Assembly (NCBI RefSeq): GCF_036014015.1
Contig: NZ_CP107905.1
Span: forward strand, 1,674,001 to 1,738,000
From: Streptomyces sp. NBC_00457
GTDB lineage: Bacteria; Actinomycetota; Actinomycetes; Streptomycetales; Streptomycetaceae
DNA length: 64,000 nucleotides
Reading direction: 5' to 3'
Below, piece after piece: positions 53,048 through 62,889 of this stretch (positions are counted from its first letter, which is position 1; every line of letters begins with the position of its first letter). The notes under the pieces are model-generated. The model was given only the letters and a program-made list of their open reading frames with translations, was not told the DNA's origin and did not search any database. Made by a program: the position numbers and the translations under genes.

Positions 53048-55000
53048 TCAAACTCCCCTTGTCCCTACGCCGTCGAGCGGTGGCTGTGAACCGGCCCCGG
53101 AGGTCGCGCCGCGATACCAGTACTCGAGGGTCAGCACATGCCACAGATGCTTGGAGAAGTCCCGCTGCCCGGCGGCGTCCTCGGCGACCATCCGCGCCAG
53201 CGCGTCGCGCCGCAGGAACCCGGAGTTGACGAGCACGCCGTCGTTCACCACCTCGCGCACCAGCGGTGCCAGATCCCGGCTCATCCAGGCCCTCAGCGGG
53301 GCGCTGAACAGGCCCTTGGGCCGGTACACGATCTCCCGGGGCAGGATCGAGGTGGCCGCCTCCTTGAGAACGGCCTTGCCCTGCCGTCCGACGATCTTGC
53401 GGTCGCCGGGCACGGCGAACGCCGCCTTGACCACCTCGACGTCCACGTACGGCACCCGCACCTCGGTCGAGGCGGCCATGCTGGAGCGGTCCGTGTAGGC
53501 GAGGTTCAGGCCCGGCAGGAACATCCGGGCATCGCCCAGGCACATGCGGTTGACGAAGTCGTCGAGGTCGTTGTCCTGGTAGATGTCCGCATGCTCGGTC
53601 AGCACGTCCTCGACCGTCCCGGCCAGGTCCGGGTTGACCAGAGCGAGCAGCTCGTCCTGGTCGTACATGGTGTAGCTGCGCCGGAACGCGGTCTCCTCCG
53701 GCAAGTCGGCGAAGGACAGGAACCGCTTCGCGAAGCGCACCGACCGGTACCCTCGGCGGGCCGTCGCGACCGGCAGCCGGTCCACGGCCGCGGACAGTCC
53801 GCGCCGCAGGGGCCGCGGGACGCGCTGGTAGCGCAGCGCCAGCAGGTTGGCCAGGTGCTTGCGGTACCCGGCGAACAGCTCGTCGGCACCCATCCCCGAG
53901 AGCATCACCTTGACCCCGGCCTCCCGGGCGGCCGAGCAGATCAGGAACGTGTTGATCGCGGCGGGATCGCCGATCGGCTCGTCCAAGTGGTGCGTCATCC
54001 GCGGCAGCAGGTCGAGCACGTCCGGGGCGATCTCGATCTCGTGCAGGTCGACGCCGAACCGCTCGGCCACCTGACGCGCGTAGCGAAGGTCGTCCGGCAT
54101 CGCCTCGAACTTGGCGTCCTCGGCGCGGAACCCGATCGTGTAGGCGGAGATCCCGGGCCGGTCGCGGGCCGCAAGGGCGGTCAGGTAACTGGAGTCGAGA
54201 CCGCCGGAGAGGAAGGTCGCCACGGGTACGTCGGAGAGCAGGTGGCGCCGGGTCGACTCCTCGACGATGGCAGCGATGTCCGGCCGCTCGCCGGCCTGCG
54301 CCCGCTCCCTGCCCTCGGCGGCGACGTCCTTCAGGTTCCAGAACCGGCCGCGCTCCACCCGGCCGTCGGGCCGGAACCTCATCCAGCTCCCCGGCGGCAG
54401 CTTCTCCGCCTCGCGGAACGCGCAGCGTGAGTCCGGCACCCAGTAGTACAGCAGCGAGGCCACCAGCGCCGCGTCGTCCACCTCCAGGGAACCGCCGGTC
54501 GCGGTGGCGAGCGCCTTGAGCTCGGAGGCGAACACCAGGCCCCCGCCGCGCCGGAGCAGGAACAGCGGCTTGATGCCCAACTGGTCGCGGACCAGCACCA
54601 GTTCACCGGTGCGCTCGTCGAAGATCCCGAACGCGAACATGCCGCGCAGCCTTGGCAGGCAGTCCGTGCCCCAGTGCCGCCAGGCCTCCAGGAGCACCTC
54701 GGTGTCGGAGGTGCCGCGGAAGCGCACCCCGGCGGCGGCCAGTTCGGCACGCAGCTCGGGCGCGTTGTACAGCTCGCCGTTGTAGGTCAGGGCGAGGCCG
54801 CCCGAGACCATCGGCTGGGCGCCGGTCCCGGACAGGTCGATGATGGCCAGCCGGCGGTGTCCGAGCTGTACTTCACCGTCACCGACGGGGTGGCCGTACC
54901 GGCCAGCCCCGTCCGGGCCGCGATGGGCGAGGGTGTCGGTGAGCCGGTCGGTCACGGCCTTCCCGTCCGGCCATCGGTAAGTGCCTGCGATGCCACACAT
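53048..55000 (-). CDS. asnB: Glutamine-hydrolysing asparagine synthase-like amidotransferase
   Basis: This 650-residue AsnB-type enzyme has an N-terminal class II glutaminase with nucleophile Cys2 (MCGIAGTYRWP) and a C-terminal ATP-pyrophosphatase domain with the PP-loop SGGLDSS (265-271). Both active sites look intact. In a glycan operon it is likely to amidate a uronic acid or other carboxylate rather than make asparagine, a role inferred for such paralogues in other clusters. The GDP-mannose-6-dehydrogenase-like gene upstream in the operon would supply a uronic acid. Three bases separate it from the chain-length gene. Confidence 0.9.
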   Translation of the reverse strand: MCGIAGTYRWPDGKAVTDRLTDTLAHRGPDGAGRYGHPVGDGEVQLGHRRLAIIDLSGTGAQPMVSGGLALTYNGELYNAPELRAELAAAGVRFRGTSDTEVLLEAWRHWGTDCLPRLRGMFAFGIFDERTGELVLVRDQLGIKPLFLLRRGGGLVFASELKALATATGGSLEVDDAALVASLLYYWVPDSRCAFREAEKLPPGSWMRFRPDGRVERGRFWNLKDVAAEGRERAQAGERPDIAAIVEESTRRHLLSDVPVATFLSGGLDSSYLTALAARDRPGISAYTIGFRAEDAKFEAMPDDLRYARQVAERFGVDLHEIEIAPDVLDLLPRMTHHLDEPIGDPAAINTFLICSAAREAGVKVMLSGMGADELFAGYRKHLANLLALRYQRVPRPLRRGLSAAVDRLPVATARRGYRSVRFAKRFLSFADLPEETAFRRSYTMYDQDELLALVNPDLAGTVEDVLTEHADIYQDNDLDDFVNRMCLGDARMFLPGLNLAYTDRSSMAASTEVRVPYVDVEVVKAAFAVPGDRKIVGRQGKAVLKEAATSILPREIVYRPKGLFSAPLRAWMSRDLAPLVREVVNDGVLVNSGFLRRDALARMVAEDAAGQRDFSKHLWHVLTLEYWYRGATSGAGSQPPLDGVGTRGV

Positions 55001-55003
55001 GTC

Positions 55004-56524
55004 CTACCGCGCTTCCTGGTCGTTGTCCGGGCCCTTTGCGGCCCACACCGGCAGCCGCTCCGTCCGGCCCGTGCCGTTCTGCCGGGCCGGTGTCTCGCCG
55101 CGGCCGCGCAGCGCGGTGTGCGGCCCGTCCCACAGCGTGCCGTCGGTCCGGTCACGCGGATCGGGATCGATCAGCACCACGCCGATCACCGGGATGCGCT
55201 GGTCCGCGAGCTGCCGCGCCACGGTGTGCAGCCATGCGGCGCTGCCGTGCCCGGCACGTACGACCAGCACGGTCCGGGTACCGAGGTACCGGAGGTCGGT
55301 CCACGCGGTGCCGGGCGCCACCGAGCCGACGCCGATCCGGAGTTCCTGATGCGGCACGGCCGCGGCACGCTCGCCGCTGACCACGGTGGGGTCTCCCGGT
55401 TTCTGGCGGCGCTTCTCGAGCTGCGGGCCGGGCAGACCGTCGATGATGACGGCCGGCCCCTCCGCCGCCAGGGCCCGGCCGAGGTTCAGGGCGATCACGC
55501 TCGTGCTGCGCGCACAGCCCAGTTCCAGCAGCGACACCGGTTCCGTTTCCGCGGAGCCGCGCACGGTGCGGGCCAGGTGCGCGGTGAGCCGTTCGCGTGT
55601 CACCCGGGTCCGCCGACGCTGCCACAGCCTGCCCGACCGGCGGGGCAGCTCGGCGATGACCGAGGCGCCCAGGTTCGCCGCGATGTCCCGGCGCAGCACG
55701 GGGCGGTCGGCCACGACCGTGCGGACCGCGGCAAGGGCGAGCCCGAGGGCGAGCCCGACGACCAGGCCGATCGCGGCGTTGGTGACAACGGCCTTGGGCA
55801 GGGAATGCCGCACCGTGCGTGGGCCGTCCACGATCTGCGTGCGGGCGATGAGCTGGGGTGTGCCGATGCGCGCCTCCTCGGCACGCTCGTCGTAGTCGCC
55901 GATCTGCGAGGTGAGCTTGGCCCGGCGGTCGAAGAGCGACTCGAGGTCCGCCGACGCCGACGGATCGCCTTCCTGAGGCTGGTTTCCGATTTCCTCGTTG
56001 ACCTTGGCGAGCTCGTCCCGCAAGCGGTCGCGCCGGTCGAGCAGGGCCTCGGCCTCGGCGTTCGCGGCTTCCCGTATCCGCGTCAGATGGTCCGCGATGA
56101 ACGCGTCGGCCAGCGCCTTGGCCCGGGCCCTCGCCTGAGCGTCGCTGTCACCCGTCACGTTGATCTGCAACAGGTTGTTGGTCAAGCCGGTACCACGGTA
56201 GTCCCGCATGAAGTCGACCGGGCGTTCCGGGGACTCGAGGGACTTGAGGGCCTGGCCGGCGACCCGCGTGGTCTGCAGCAGCTCGACGTCGGTGCGGATC
56301 AGCGTTCCGGGGTCGTTCGGCTGATCGTCCTGATGCGCGACCAGCACCGTGGTCACCGCGGTCGGCGACGCCGGCAGCAGGACCGCCACGGCCGCGCCGA
56401 GCAGCAGCCCCAGCAGCGCCATGGAGCACCAGAGGCGGCGGCGCCTGCGCACCGCCACCACCAGCGCCTGCAGGTCGAACAGCGGAGCGGTTGCCGACGA
56501 CTCGGACGTTGTGCTCGTCATCAC
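55004..56524 (-). CDS. Wzz-like chain-length protein with degenerate tyrosine-kinase-like domain (I)
   Basis: This 506-residue protein has two membrane helices (about 32-52 and 225-246) flanking an extracytoplasmic coiled-coil segment. The cytoplasmic C-terminal domain resembles a BY-kinase fold (ALNLGRALAAEGPAVIIDG, TVLVVRAGHGSAAW, PVIGVVLIDPD). The Walker A position reads GCARSTS instead of GxxxxGK(T/S), so it should be catalytically dead. It probably sets polymer length together with its paralogue. The GTG at 56524 overlaps the upstream stop by four bases (GTGA), and an ATG follows at once. Confidence 0.85.
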   Translation of the reverse strand: MMTSTTSESSATAPLFDLQALVVAVRRRRRLWCSMALLGLLLGAAVAVLLPASPTAVTTVLVAHQDDQPNDPGTLIRTDVELLQTTRVAGQALKSLESPERPVDFMRDYRGTGLTNNLLQINVTGDSDAQARARAKALADAFIADHLTRIREAANAEAEALLDRRDRLRDELAKVNEEIGNQPQEGDPSASADLESLFDRRAKLTSQIGDYDERAEEARIGTPQLIARTQIVDGPRTVRHSLPKAVVTNAAIGLVVGLALGLALAAVRTVVADRPVLRRDIAANLGASVIAELPRRSGRLWQRRRTRVTRERLTAHLARTVRGSAETEPVSLLELGCARSTSVIALNLGRALAAEGPAVIIDGLPGPQLEKRRQKPGDPTVVSGERAAAVPHQELRIGVGSVAPGTAWTDLRYLGTRTVLVVRAGHGSAAWLHTVARQLADQRIPVIGVVLIDPDPRDRTDGTLWDGPHTALRGRGETPARQNGTGRTERLPVWAAKGPDNDQEAR

Positions 56525-57891
56525 TGCGAACCTCCCGGCGCGGGGCCGCGAACCGCGAACGCCAGCGTGGCGTCATCCGGCGTCCGGCCGGCAGACGGCG
56601 TCGGACGGGCCTCGACCGTGCCGGCGACGACGGTGCCGGCGACGACGAAGCCGACGACCTGATGCCTGCCGTCCGTACACGCCTCGGCTATGCCGGTGAG
56701 CTCCGCCGCGGTCCAACTGCCCGCGCTGAGCACCACCAGGGCCCCGGACTCTCTGGCGCGGTCCGGCACCAACGGCTGGGACACCGACACCTCCACCACC
56801 CGAAGCAGCGGATCGCTCCCGGCCTCGGTGACGAGTTGCCCGGCGGCCCGGCGGGCGATCTCGTCGCCGTCCGGTACGACCACCAGCAACCGCCGGGGGG
56901 CCGGCAGCCTTTCCCGGAGGCGAGCGCACACCCGCCGGTAGCGGGTCCGCCTGCTGGCCTCGTCGCCGGATCTCCGCGGGGTCGGAACGTCCCACCGGGT
57001 GTCGACGCCCAGCAGCCGGCGGATCAAGGCCCGCGGGCTACGGTCTTCCGGCCGGTCCGGGGACCGTTCACCAGGCACGTCGACGGTGCCCAGCAGCGCC
57101 GAGCCCAGCGCGGCGGCGATCTCCGGTTCGGTGCGCAGTCGGCGGCTCGCCCGTGCGGCGGCGAGATGGCCGATGACCGCGAGCAGGAAGAACAGCAGCG
57201 CCCCGGCGACCATCAGCTGCGTCCTCGTCGGCGGGGCCTCACCGGTCGGCCGGACCGCCGGCCCCATGACGACCAGGCTGGCCTTGGCGGCCGCCGGGTC
57301 GGCCTCGGCCAGCTTGGTCATGGCCTCCTCCAGCGAGGTGCGCAGCTGCTCGAGCTGGGTGCGGGCCTGCACGCTCTCCACGGTCTGCCCCGGATCGGTC
57401 GCGTTGGCCAGCTCGGTGATGCGGCGGTTGGTCTGCTCCACCTGCTTCCGCAGCGCCTCGGGCCCCGCCGCGGTGCTGTCGCCCGCGATCCGCGCGACGA
57501 ATGCGACGAACTGCTTGGCCACCTCGTCCGAGAGCCGCTGTGCGCGCTCCGGAGTGTCGGCCGTACCCGAGATCTTGACGATGTTCCCGTCGCCGGCCTT
57601 GGCGCTCACTCGTTCTCGCAGCTCCCTGCCGCTGACGCCACTCCAGTCGAGCTTGGCGGCCGCGCGGTCGACCACCGCCGAACTGGTCGCGATCTCTGTC
57701 TGCGTCAGCAGCTCGCGCTCCTCCCACGCCCCCGGCAGCAGCACCGATGCCGACGTCGTGTATTTCGGCGGAATCAGCAAGGAGGTGCCGTAGCCGACGA
57801 GCGCGCCCACCACGGCGAGGACGGCGAGAAGCCGCCAGCGCCGTCGGAAGATCCGCCCGACTGTGACCAGGCGAACTGTGTCATCGCTCAT
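56521..57891 (-). CDS. Wzz-like chain-length protein with degenerate tyrosine-kinase-like domain (II)
   Basis: This 456-residue paralogue has membrane helices at about 20-40 and 228-248 around a coiled-coil periplasmic-type loop (EQTNRRITELAN, QLEQLRTSLEEAMTKL). Its C-terminal domain keeps the kinase-like strand order (RLLVVVPDGDE, GALVVLSAGSW, VVGFVVAGTV) but has no Walker A or Walker B Asp pair. Two consecutive pseudo-kinase co-polymerases are unusual and may form a hetero-complex. Four-base overlaps connect it to both neighbours. Confidence 0.85.
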   Translation of the reverse strand: MSDDTVRLVTVGRIFRRRWRLLAVLAVVGALVGYGTSLLIPPKYTTSASVLLPGAWEERELLTQTEIATSSAVVDRAAAKLDWSGVSGRELRERVSAKAGDGNIVKISGTADTPERAQRLSDEVAKQFVAFVARIAGDSTAAGPEALRKQVEQTNRRITELANATDPGQTVESVQARTQLEQLRTSLEEAMTKLAEADPAAAKASLVVMGPAVRPTGEAPPTRTQLMVAGALLFFLLAVIGHLAAARASRRLRTEPEIAAALGSALLGTVDVPGERSPDRPEDRSPRALIRRLLGVDTRWDVPTPRRSGDEASRRTRYRRVCARLRERLPAPRRLLVVVPDGDEIARRAAGQLVTEAGSDPLLRVVEVSVSQPLVPDRARESGALVVLSAGSWTAAELTGIAEACTDGRHQVVGFVVAGTVVAGTVEARPTPSAGRTPDDATLAFAVRGPAPGGSQ

Positions 57892-59157
57892 CGGCGCGGC
57901 CTCCTCCCTGTCCGGACCGGGTTGCCCGCCGACACCGGAGCGTGGTCACGGCAGGCAGCGGCGTAGGCGGCGAGCAGCGACGCCTGCGAGTTCCGCCAGG
58001 AGAGCGGCCCGCTGATCCGCTCCTGGCCGATCTCGCCCATCCGGGCCCGCTTCTCCGGGTCGTCCAGGAGCAGCGTGATGAGCTTGGCGAACTCGGCCTC
58101 GTCGTTGGCGGACGCGTAGACGGCGGCGTCATCGGCGGAGACGCGCGCCTCCTTCAGGTCGAAGGAGACGATCGGCCGGCCCATCGCCATGTACTCCAGG
58201 ACCTTGTTCATGGTCGACACGTCGTTGAGCGGATTGCGCGGGTCGGGAGACAGGCACACGTCCGCGGTGGAGAGGTAGCGCACCAGGTCGGCGTCCGGTA
58301 TGCGCCCGGTGAACTGCACCTGTTCGGAGAGTCCGAGCTGCCGGGACAGCTCCACCATCGCGTCGAAGGCGTCGCCGGAGCCGACGAACACCGCGTGCCA
58401 GTCGGTCCGCCCGAACTCGTCACGTAGCTTCGCCAGGGCCCGCAGGGCGTAGTCGACGCCGTCCTGAGGGCCCATGACGCCGAGGTAGCAGAGCAGATGA
58501 GGCTTGCCGCGCTTCAACTCCGGCTCGGGCGGCACCGGTTGGAACCGCTCGATCGCGGGCGCGCTGCGCACCACGAACACGTCGTCAGGACGCCGGCCGC
58601 CGCGGCGTATCGCGACGTCCCGGTAGCTCTCGTTGGTGGCGAGGACGATGTCCGCGGCTCGGTAGGTCCGCCGTTCCAGCGCGCACACGGCGCGGTAGAG
58701 CAGGTCTTCGCCGCGGTCGAACCGGGAGAGGTACAGCTCGGGTACCAGGTCGTGCTGGTCGAAGACGAACCGCGCGCCGCGCCGCTTCAGCCACAGTGCG
58801 GGCAGGAACAGCAGGTCCGGCGGGTTGCAGGCGTGGACGACGTCGACCGGGCCGACCTTGCGGGCCAGCCGGGCCGTGTGCCAGAGCGCCGTTCCGTACT
58901 CCTTGAGGTAGCCGGCCGGTCCTCCGGTGGCCGCGCGCAACGGGTAGCGATGGATCCGCACCCCGTCGATCACGGCCTCCGGCTCCGTGTCCCGCTTCTC
59001 GCCGCGGGGACAGATGACGTGCACTTCCCAGCCCGCGTCGCGCAGCGTCGTGCACTCCTGCCACACCCGCCGGTCGAACGGCACCGACAGGTTCTCCACC
59101 AGAATCAACGCGCGTCGCTTCGACCCGTCGCCGCGGGCTGTGTCATCGAACGATGTG

Positions 59158-59168
<11 letters not shown>
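57888..59168 (-). CDS. Family 4 glycosyltransferase (GT-B)
   Basis: This 426-residue GT4 enzyme opens RALILVENLSVPFDRRVWQECTTL. It has a DQHDLVPELYLSRF acceptor loop, LCYLGVMGPQDGVDYALRAL and KVLEYMAMGRPIVSFDL, the usual nucleotide-sugar site of this family. It likely adds the second sugar to the undecaprenyl-linked first residue. The start at 59168 is a TTG overlapping the dehydrogenase stop by 11 bases with no convincing ribosome binding site, so translation may depend on coupling. Confidence 0.9.
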
Positions 59169-60474
<1,306 letters not shown>

Positions 60475-60547
60475 GATTCGTCCTTCCCCCCACGCAGGCC
60501 CATGTGGCCTGCGGTCCACGCACGCACCGAACGACACCCCTCGCGCA

Positions 60548-62026
60548 TCAGTAGGCCCCCTGCCCGTGCAGCACCGCGCGTAGCGTCTTCCACAAGATCA
60601 CCGCGTCGAGAGCGAGCGACCAGTCCTCCACGTACCGCAGGTCGAGGCGGATCGCTTCCTCCCACGGCAGGTCGCTGCGTCCGCTTATCTGCCACAGGCC
60701 GGTGAGGCCCGGCTTGACCAGCAGCCGCCGCCGGATGTCCGGGCCGTACGCGGCGCACTCCTCCGGCAGCGGAGGCCGCGGACCGACGAGCGACATCGAC
60801 CCGGAGAGCACGTTGAAGAGCTGCGGGAGCTCGTCGATCGAGTACCGGCGCAGCACCGCCCCCACCCGGGTCACCCGCGGATCGCGGCGGAGCTTGAACA
60901 GCAGCCCCGCACCCTCGTTGCGGTCGGCCAGCGCGGCACGGGCCCCGTGCGCCCCGGCGACCATGGTGCGGAACTTGAACATCGTGAACTCGCGGCCGTC
61001 CTTGCCGACTCTGCGCTGGCGGTAGAACACCCCGCCCCGGCTGTCCGCCACCACGAGCAGCCCGACGAGCACCATCAGCGGCGCGAACAGCACCAGCAGA
61101 ACCGCCGCGCCCATCCGGTCGGCGACCTCCTTGACCACCCGGCGCCCCCCGGTGAAGGTCGGCATGCTGACCCGCAGCAGCGGTATTCCGAGCACCGCGT
61201 CGACGTGCAGCCGCGGTCCTGCCACCTCCATCAGCACGGGGGCCACGATCATCTCGGCGTCGCTGCCCTCGAGGTTCCAGGCCAGCCGCTGCAGCCGGTG
61301 CGGTGTCCAGTACGGGTCCGGTGTGACCGCGACGACCCGGTAGCCGTCGTGGCGGACGTGCTTGGCGACGTCCGCCAGTCGGCCGACGACCCGCACTCCG
61401 TCCACGTGGTCACCGTCGAGCCCGCGACCGTCCGTCGTGCACACCGCCTCCACCCGCCAGCCGAGGTGCGGGAATTTGCGGGTTCGATTGATGAGGTCGC
61501 GCACGGTGTCCGGGCTCCCGGCAGCGAGCACCGGTCTCAGGCACCGTCCTTCGTTCCGCTGTCTGTGCAGCCGGATACGGAGCAGATACCGGGCGGTCAT
61601 GGTGACGAGCGCGATCGCGGGGATCGCGACGAAGATCCAGAGTTTGATGTTGCGCGAGGTGAGGGCTATCCCGCCGAGTGCCAGTACGACGGTCGCCGCG
61701 AACAGCGCGCGTCCGAGCCGGCGGAATTCCTCGGCACCCTGGCCGAGCACGGCCGGCGCCCACGACCGGCTCACCGCCAACGCTCCCAGCACCAGCAACT
61801 CCGTGCCGAAGGCGAGAATCCCCCATTTCTCGTGCCAGTCGGCCGCGTCCCGGACCCCGAAGAAGTTGCCTATCGCCGCTACCACCAGGGCGGTGGCCAC
61901 CGTATCGCTGGTGATCACGGCCCGGCGGTAGCGCTGTTCCCATTCGGTCGCCGGCTGGCTGATGGCCTCACTCGCCAGACCTCCCCGCGCCGACGAAAAC
62001 GGGTCGATCAATCCCCCCTGTCGCAC
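60548..62026 (-). CDS. Undecaprenyl-phosphate sugar phosphotransferase (initiating, WbaP/WcaJ type)
   Basis: This polyprenyl glycosylphosphotransferase of about 492 residues has four or five N-terminal helices and a central Rossmann-like domain (CoA_binding_3). The conserved C-terminal catalytic domain carries FTMFKFRTMV, SIDELPQLFNVLSGSMSLVGPRPP and PGLTGLWQISGRSDL. It transfers the first sugar-1-phosphate to undecaprenyl phosphate and starts repeat-unit assembly. It is the first gene of the operon. The GTG at 62026 is preferred because G-rich sequence precedes it at ribosome-binding distance. A longer frame reaching 62194 crosses the G-rich leader repeats and is low in expected codon bias. 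Confidence 0.88.
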   Translation of the reverse strand: MRQGGLIDPFSSARGGLASEAISQPATEWEQRYRRAVITSDTVATALVVAAIGNFFGVRDAADWHEKWGILAFGTELLVLGALAVSRSWAPAVLGQGAEEFRRLGRALFAATVVLALGGIALTSRNIKLWIFVAIPAIALVTMTARYLLRIRLHRQRNEGRCLRPVLAAGSPDTVRDLINRTRKFPHLGWRVEAVCTTDGRGLDGDHVDGVRVVGRLADVAKHVRHDGYRVVAVTPDPYWTPHRLQRLAWNLEGSDAEMIVAPVLMEVAGPRLHVDAVLGIPLLRVSMPTFTGGRRVVKEVADRMGAAVLLVLFAPLMVLVGLLVVADSRGGVFYRQRRVGKDGREFTMFKFRTMVAGAHGARAALADRNEGAGLLFKLRRDPRVTRVGAVLRRYSIDELPQLFNVLSGSMSLVGPRPPLPEECAAYGPDIRRRLLVKPGLTGLWQISGRSDLPWEEAIRLDLRYVEDWSLALDAVILWKTLRAVLHGQGAY

Positions 62027-62420
62027 AGAACCCCCCCGGTCCCCAGTGGTACGACGTGGTCGCCAAACACCGTTCCTCCCCCCGGGAGGCCCCCGCCCCC
62101 CGCATGCTTCCTCCCCTCGGGAGGCCCCCCGCCCCCCGCCGCGCTGTTCCCTCCTCGCGGGCGGCTCCTGCCCCGCGCGTGACATCCCGGTCACTGCAGC
62201 GCTACGTGATCAATCCGCCCTGGCGAAACCCCCGGATGCTCCCCGCACCCAAAGTCCCTCTCGGGCCCACAGCGGCAGACCTATAGATCGTCATTTGTCG
62301 GCTCGTGTCCCGCATGTGAAGCAAGGTCAATCTAGCCCACCGGACCCCGTCTGGAGAGGGGGACGTGTGTAATTTGTGCTTAACCTTTGAAGCTAGATCC
62401 ACATGTCGTTCACCTCGGAC
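62027..62420 (-). promoter_or_regulatory. Leader and probable promoter region of the polysaccharide operon
   Basis: No convincing gene is found here. Reading leftward, the region near 62420-62320 is AT-rich for this genome (GGTTAAGCACAAATTACAC) and is the likeliest promoter zone, with a TTGACC about 60 bp further on. From there a leader of roughly 300 nt runs to the first start codon and includes two G-rich hairpin repeats. No exact start site or known riboswitch could be assigned. Confidence 0.45.
62073..62139. repeat. Two G-rich hairpin repeats in the operon leader
   Basis: Units at 62073-62103 and 62108-62139 are nearly identical (one substitution, one indel). Each folds as CCTCCC/GGGAGG with a 3-nt loop (62075-62089 and 62110-62124) and is followed by runs of C, which are G-runs in the transcript. 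A weaker related block follows near 62150. The transcript strand could form G-quadruplexes and exposes or hides GGAGG. Confidence 0.7.
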
Positions 62421-62617
62421 GCCTGCCTCGGCGACGAGGACATGCCCTCTGACCTGTGACGACGGGAGACCTCCGGGGTGCCGGCACCGGCAATACGGAG
62501 GCGTGGACGCAGTACCAACTGGGCCACACTCGGGGCCGATTCGGCGCAAAATCCTTCGCACGTATGCGTTGGTGAAGGTGCCGATGTGAGGCTGGCTCAA
62601 CCTCGAAGATCGGAAAC
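62421..62617. other. Intergenic region with no supported gene
   Basis: Short open frames occur on both strands, but their third-position composition is not Streptomyces-like and they resemble no family. Nothing more can be supported between the operon leader and the tRNA-associated terminator. Confidence 0.5.
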
Positions 62618-62655
62618 GGCCCACACGAAAAGGGCCCCGCAGACTCTCGCCTGCG
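62618..62655 (-). terminator. Terminator hairpins downstream of the tRNA-Pro fragment
   Basis: Reading leftward, a CGCAG/CTGCG hairpin (62655-62638) is followed by GGCCC/GGGCC (62636-62618) and a short T-rich tract. They lie just past the 3' end of the tRNA fragment, where a native tRNA transcript would terminate. Confidence 0.5.
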
Positions 62656-62670
62656 AAGACCTTTCACACC

Positions 62671-62713
62671 GTCGGGACGACAGGATTTGAACCTGCGACC
62701 CCTTGACCCCCAG
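62671..62713 (-). pseudogene. tRNA-Pro(GGG) 3' fragment, probable attachment-site scar
   Basis: Leftward, the sequence from the anticodon loop (CTGGGGGTCAAGG, anticodon GGG) through a perfect T-arm (GCAGG-TTCAAAT-CCTGT) to the acceptor 3' strand (CGTCCCGA) is intact. No D-arm or 5' acceptor strand (CGGGACG expected) lies upstream. Retention of exactly the anticodon-loop-to-3'-end part is the usual result when an element integrates into a tRNA gene: a complete copy stays at one end and this remnant at the other. The fragment's 5' side faces higher coordinates, so any element would lie to the right. Confidence 0.75.
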
Positions 62714-62889
62714 GTATGTGGGGTCTGAGCGGCGTGCGACGGGTCGTTCTTCGAGGTCAGTGTCCAGCGTACTCGGCCGAGTAAAGGAGTCTGTGAACTC
62801 AGGCCTCCGCCGGACCGGGTTCTCCGCCAATGCCGCATCGAAGCCGTAGAAGCTGAGGCAGTGTCAGACCCTTCTGTCACGATCGGCGC

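Noticed and set aside
53048..55000. Housekeeping asparagine synthetase or lasso/beta-lactam cyclase
   Set aside because: The active sites fit AsnB, but every neighbour is a polysaccharide gene and no precursor peptide or NRPS gene is present.
62073..62180. CRISPR-like short repeat array
   Set aside because: Only two to three imperfect G-rich units without spacers of uniform length, and no cas genes; explained by hairpin repeats.
62027..62194. N-terminal extension of the initiating phosphotransferase
   Set aside because: It encodes a Gly/Arg-rich stretch through the G-rich hairpin repeats, with no homology and poor codon pattern.
62365..62589. Cys-containing 74-codon frame, considered as a small WhiB-like or secreted protein
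   Set aside because: Third-position GC is far too low for this genome and no family pattern is present.
62202..62624. 140-codon leftward frame upstream of the polysaccharide operon
   Set aside because: It spans the likely promoter and the AT-rich segment, with no homology or ribosome binding site.
62671..62745. A complete tRNA-Pro gene
   Set aside because: The 5' acceptor strand, D-arm and 5' half of the anticodon stem are missing; only the 3' part is present.
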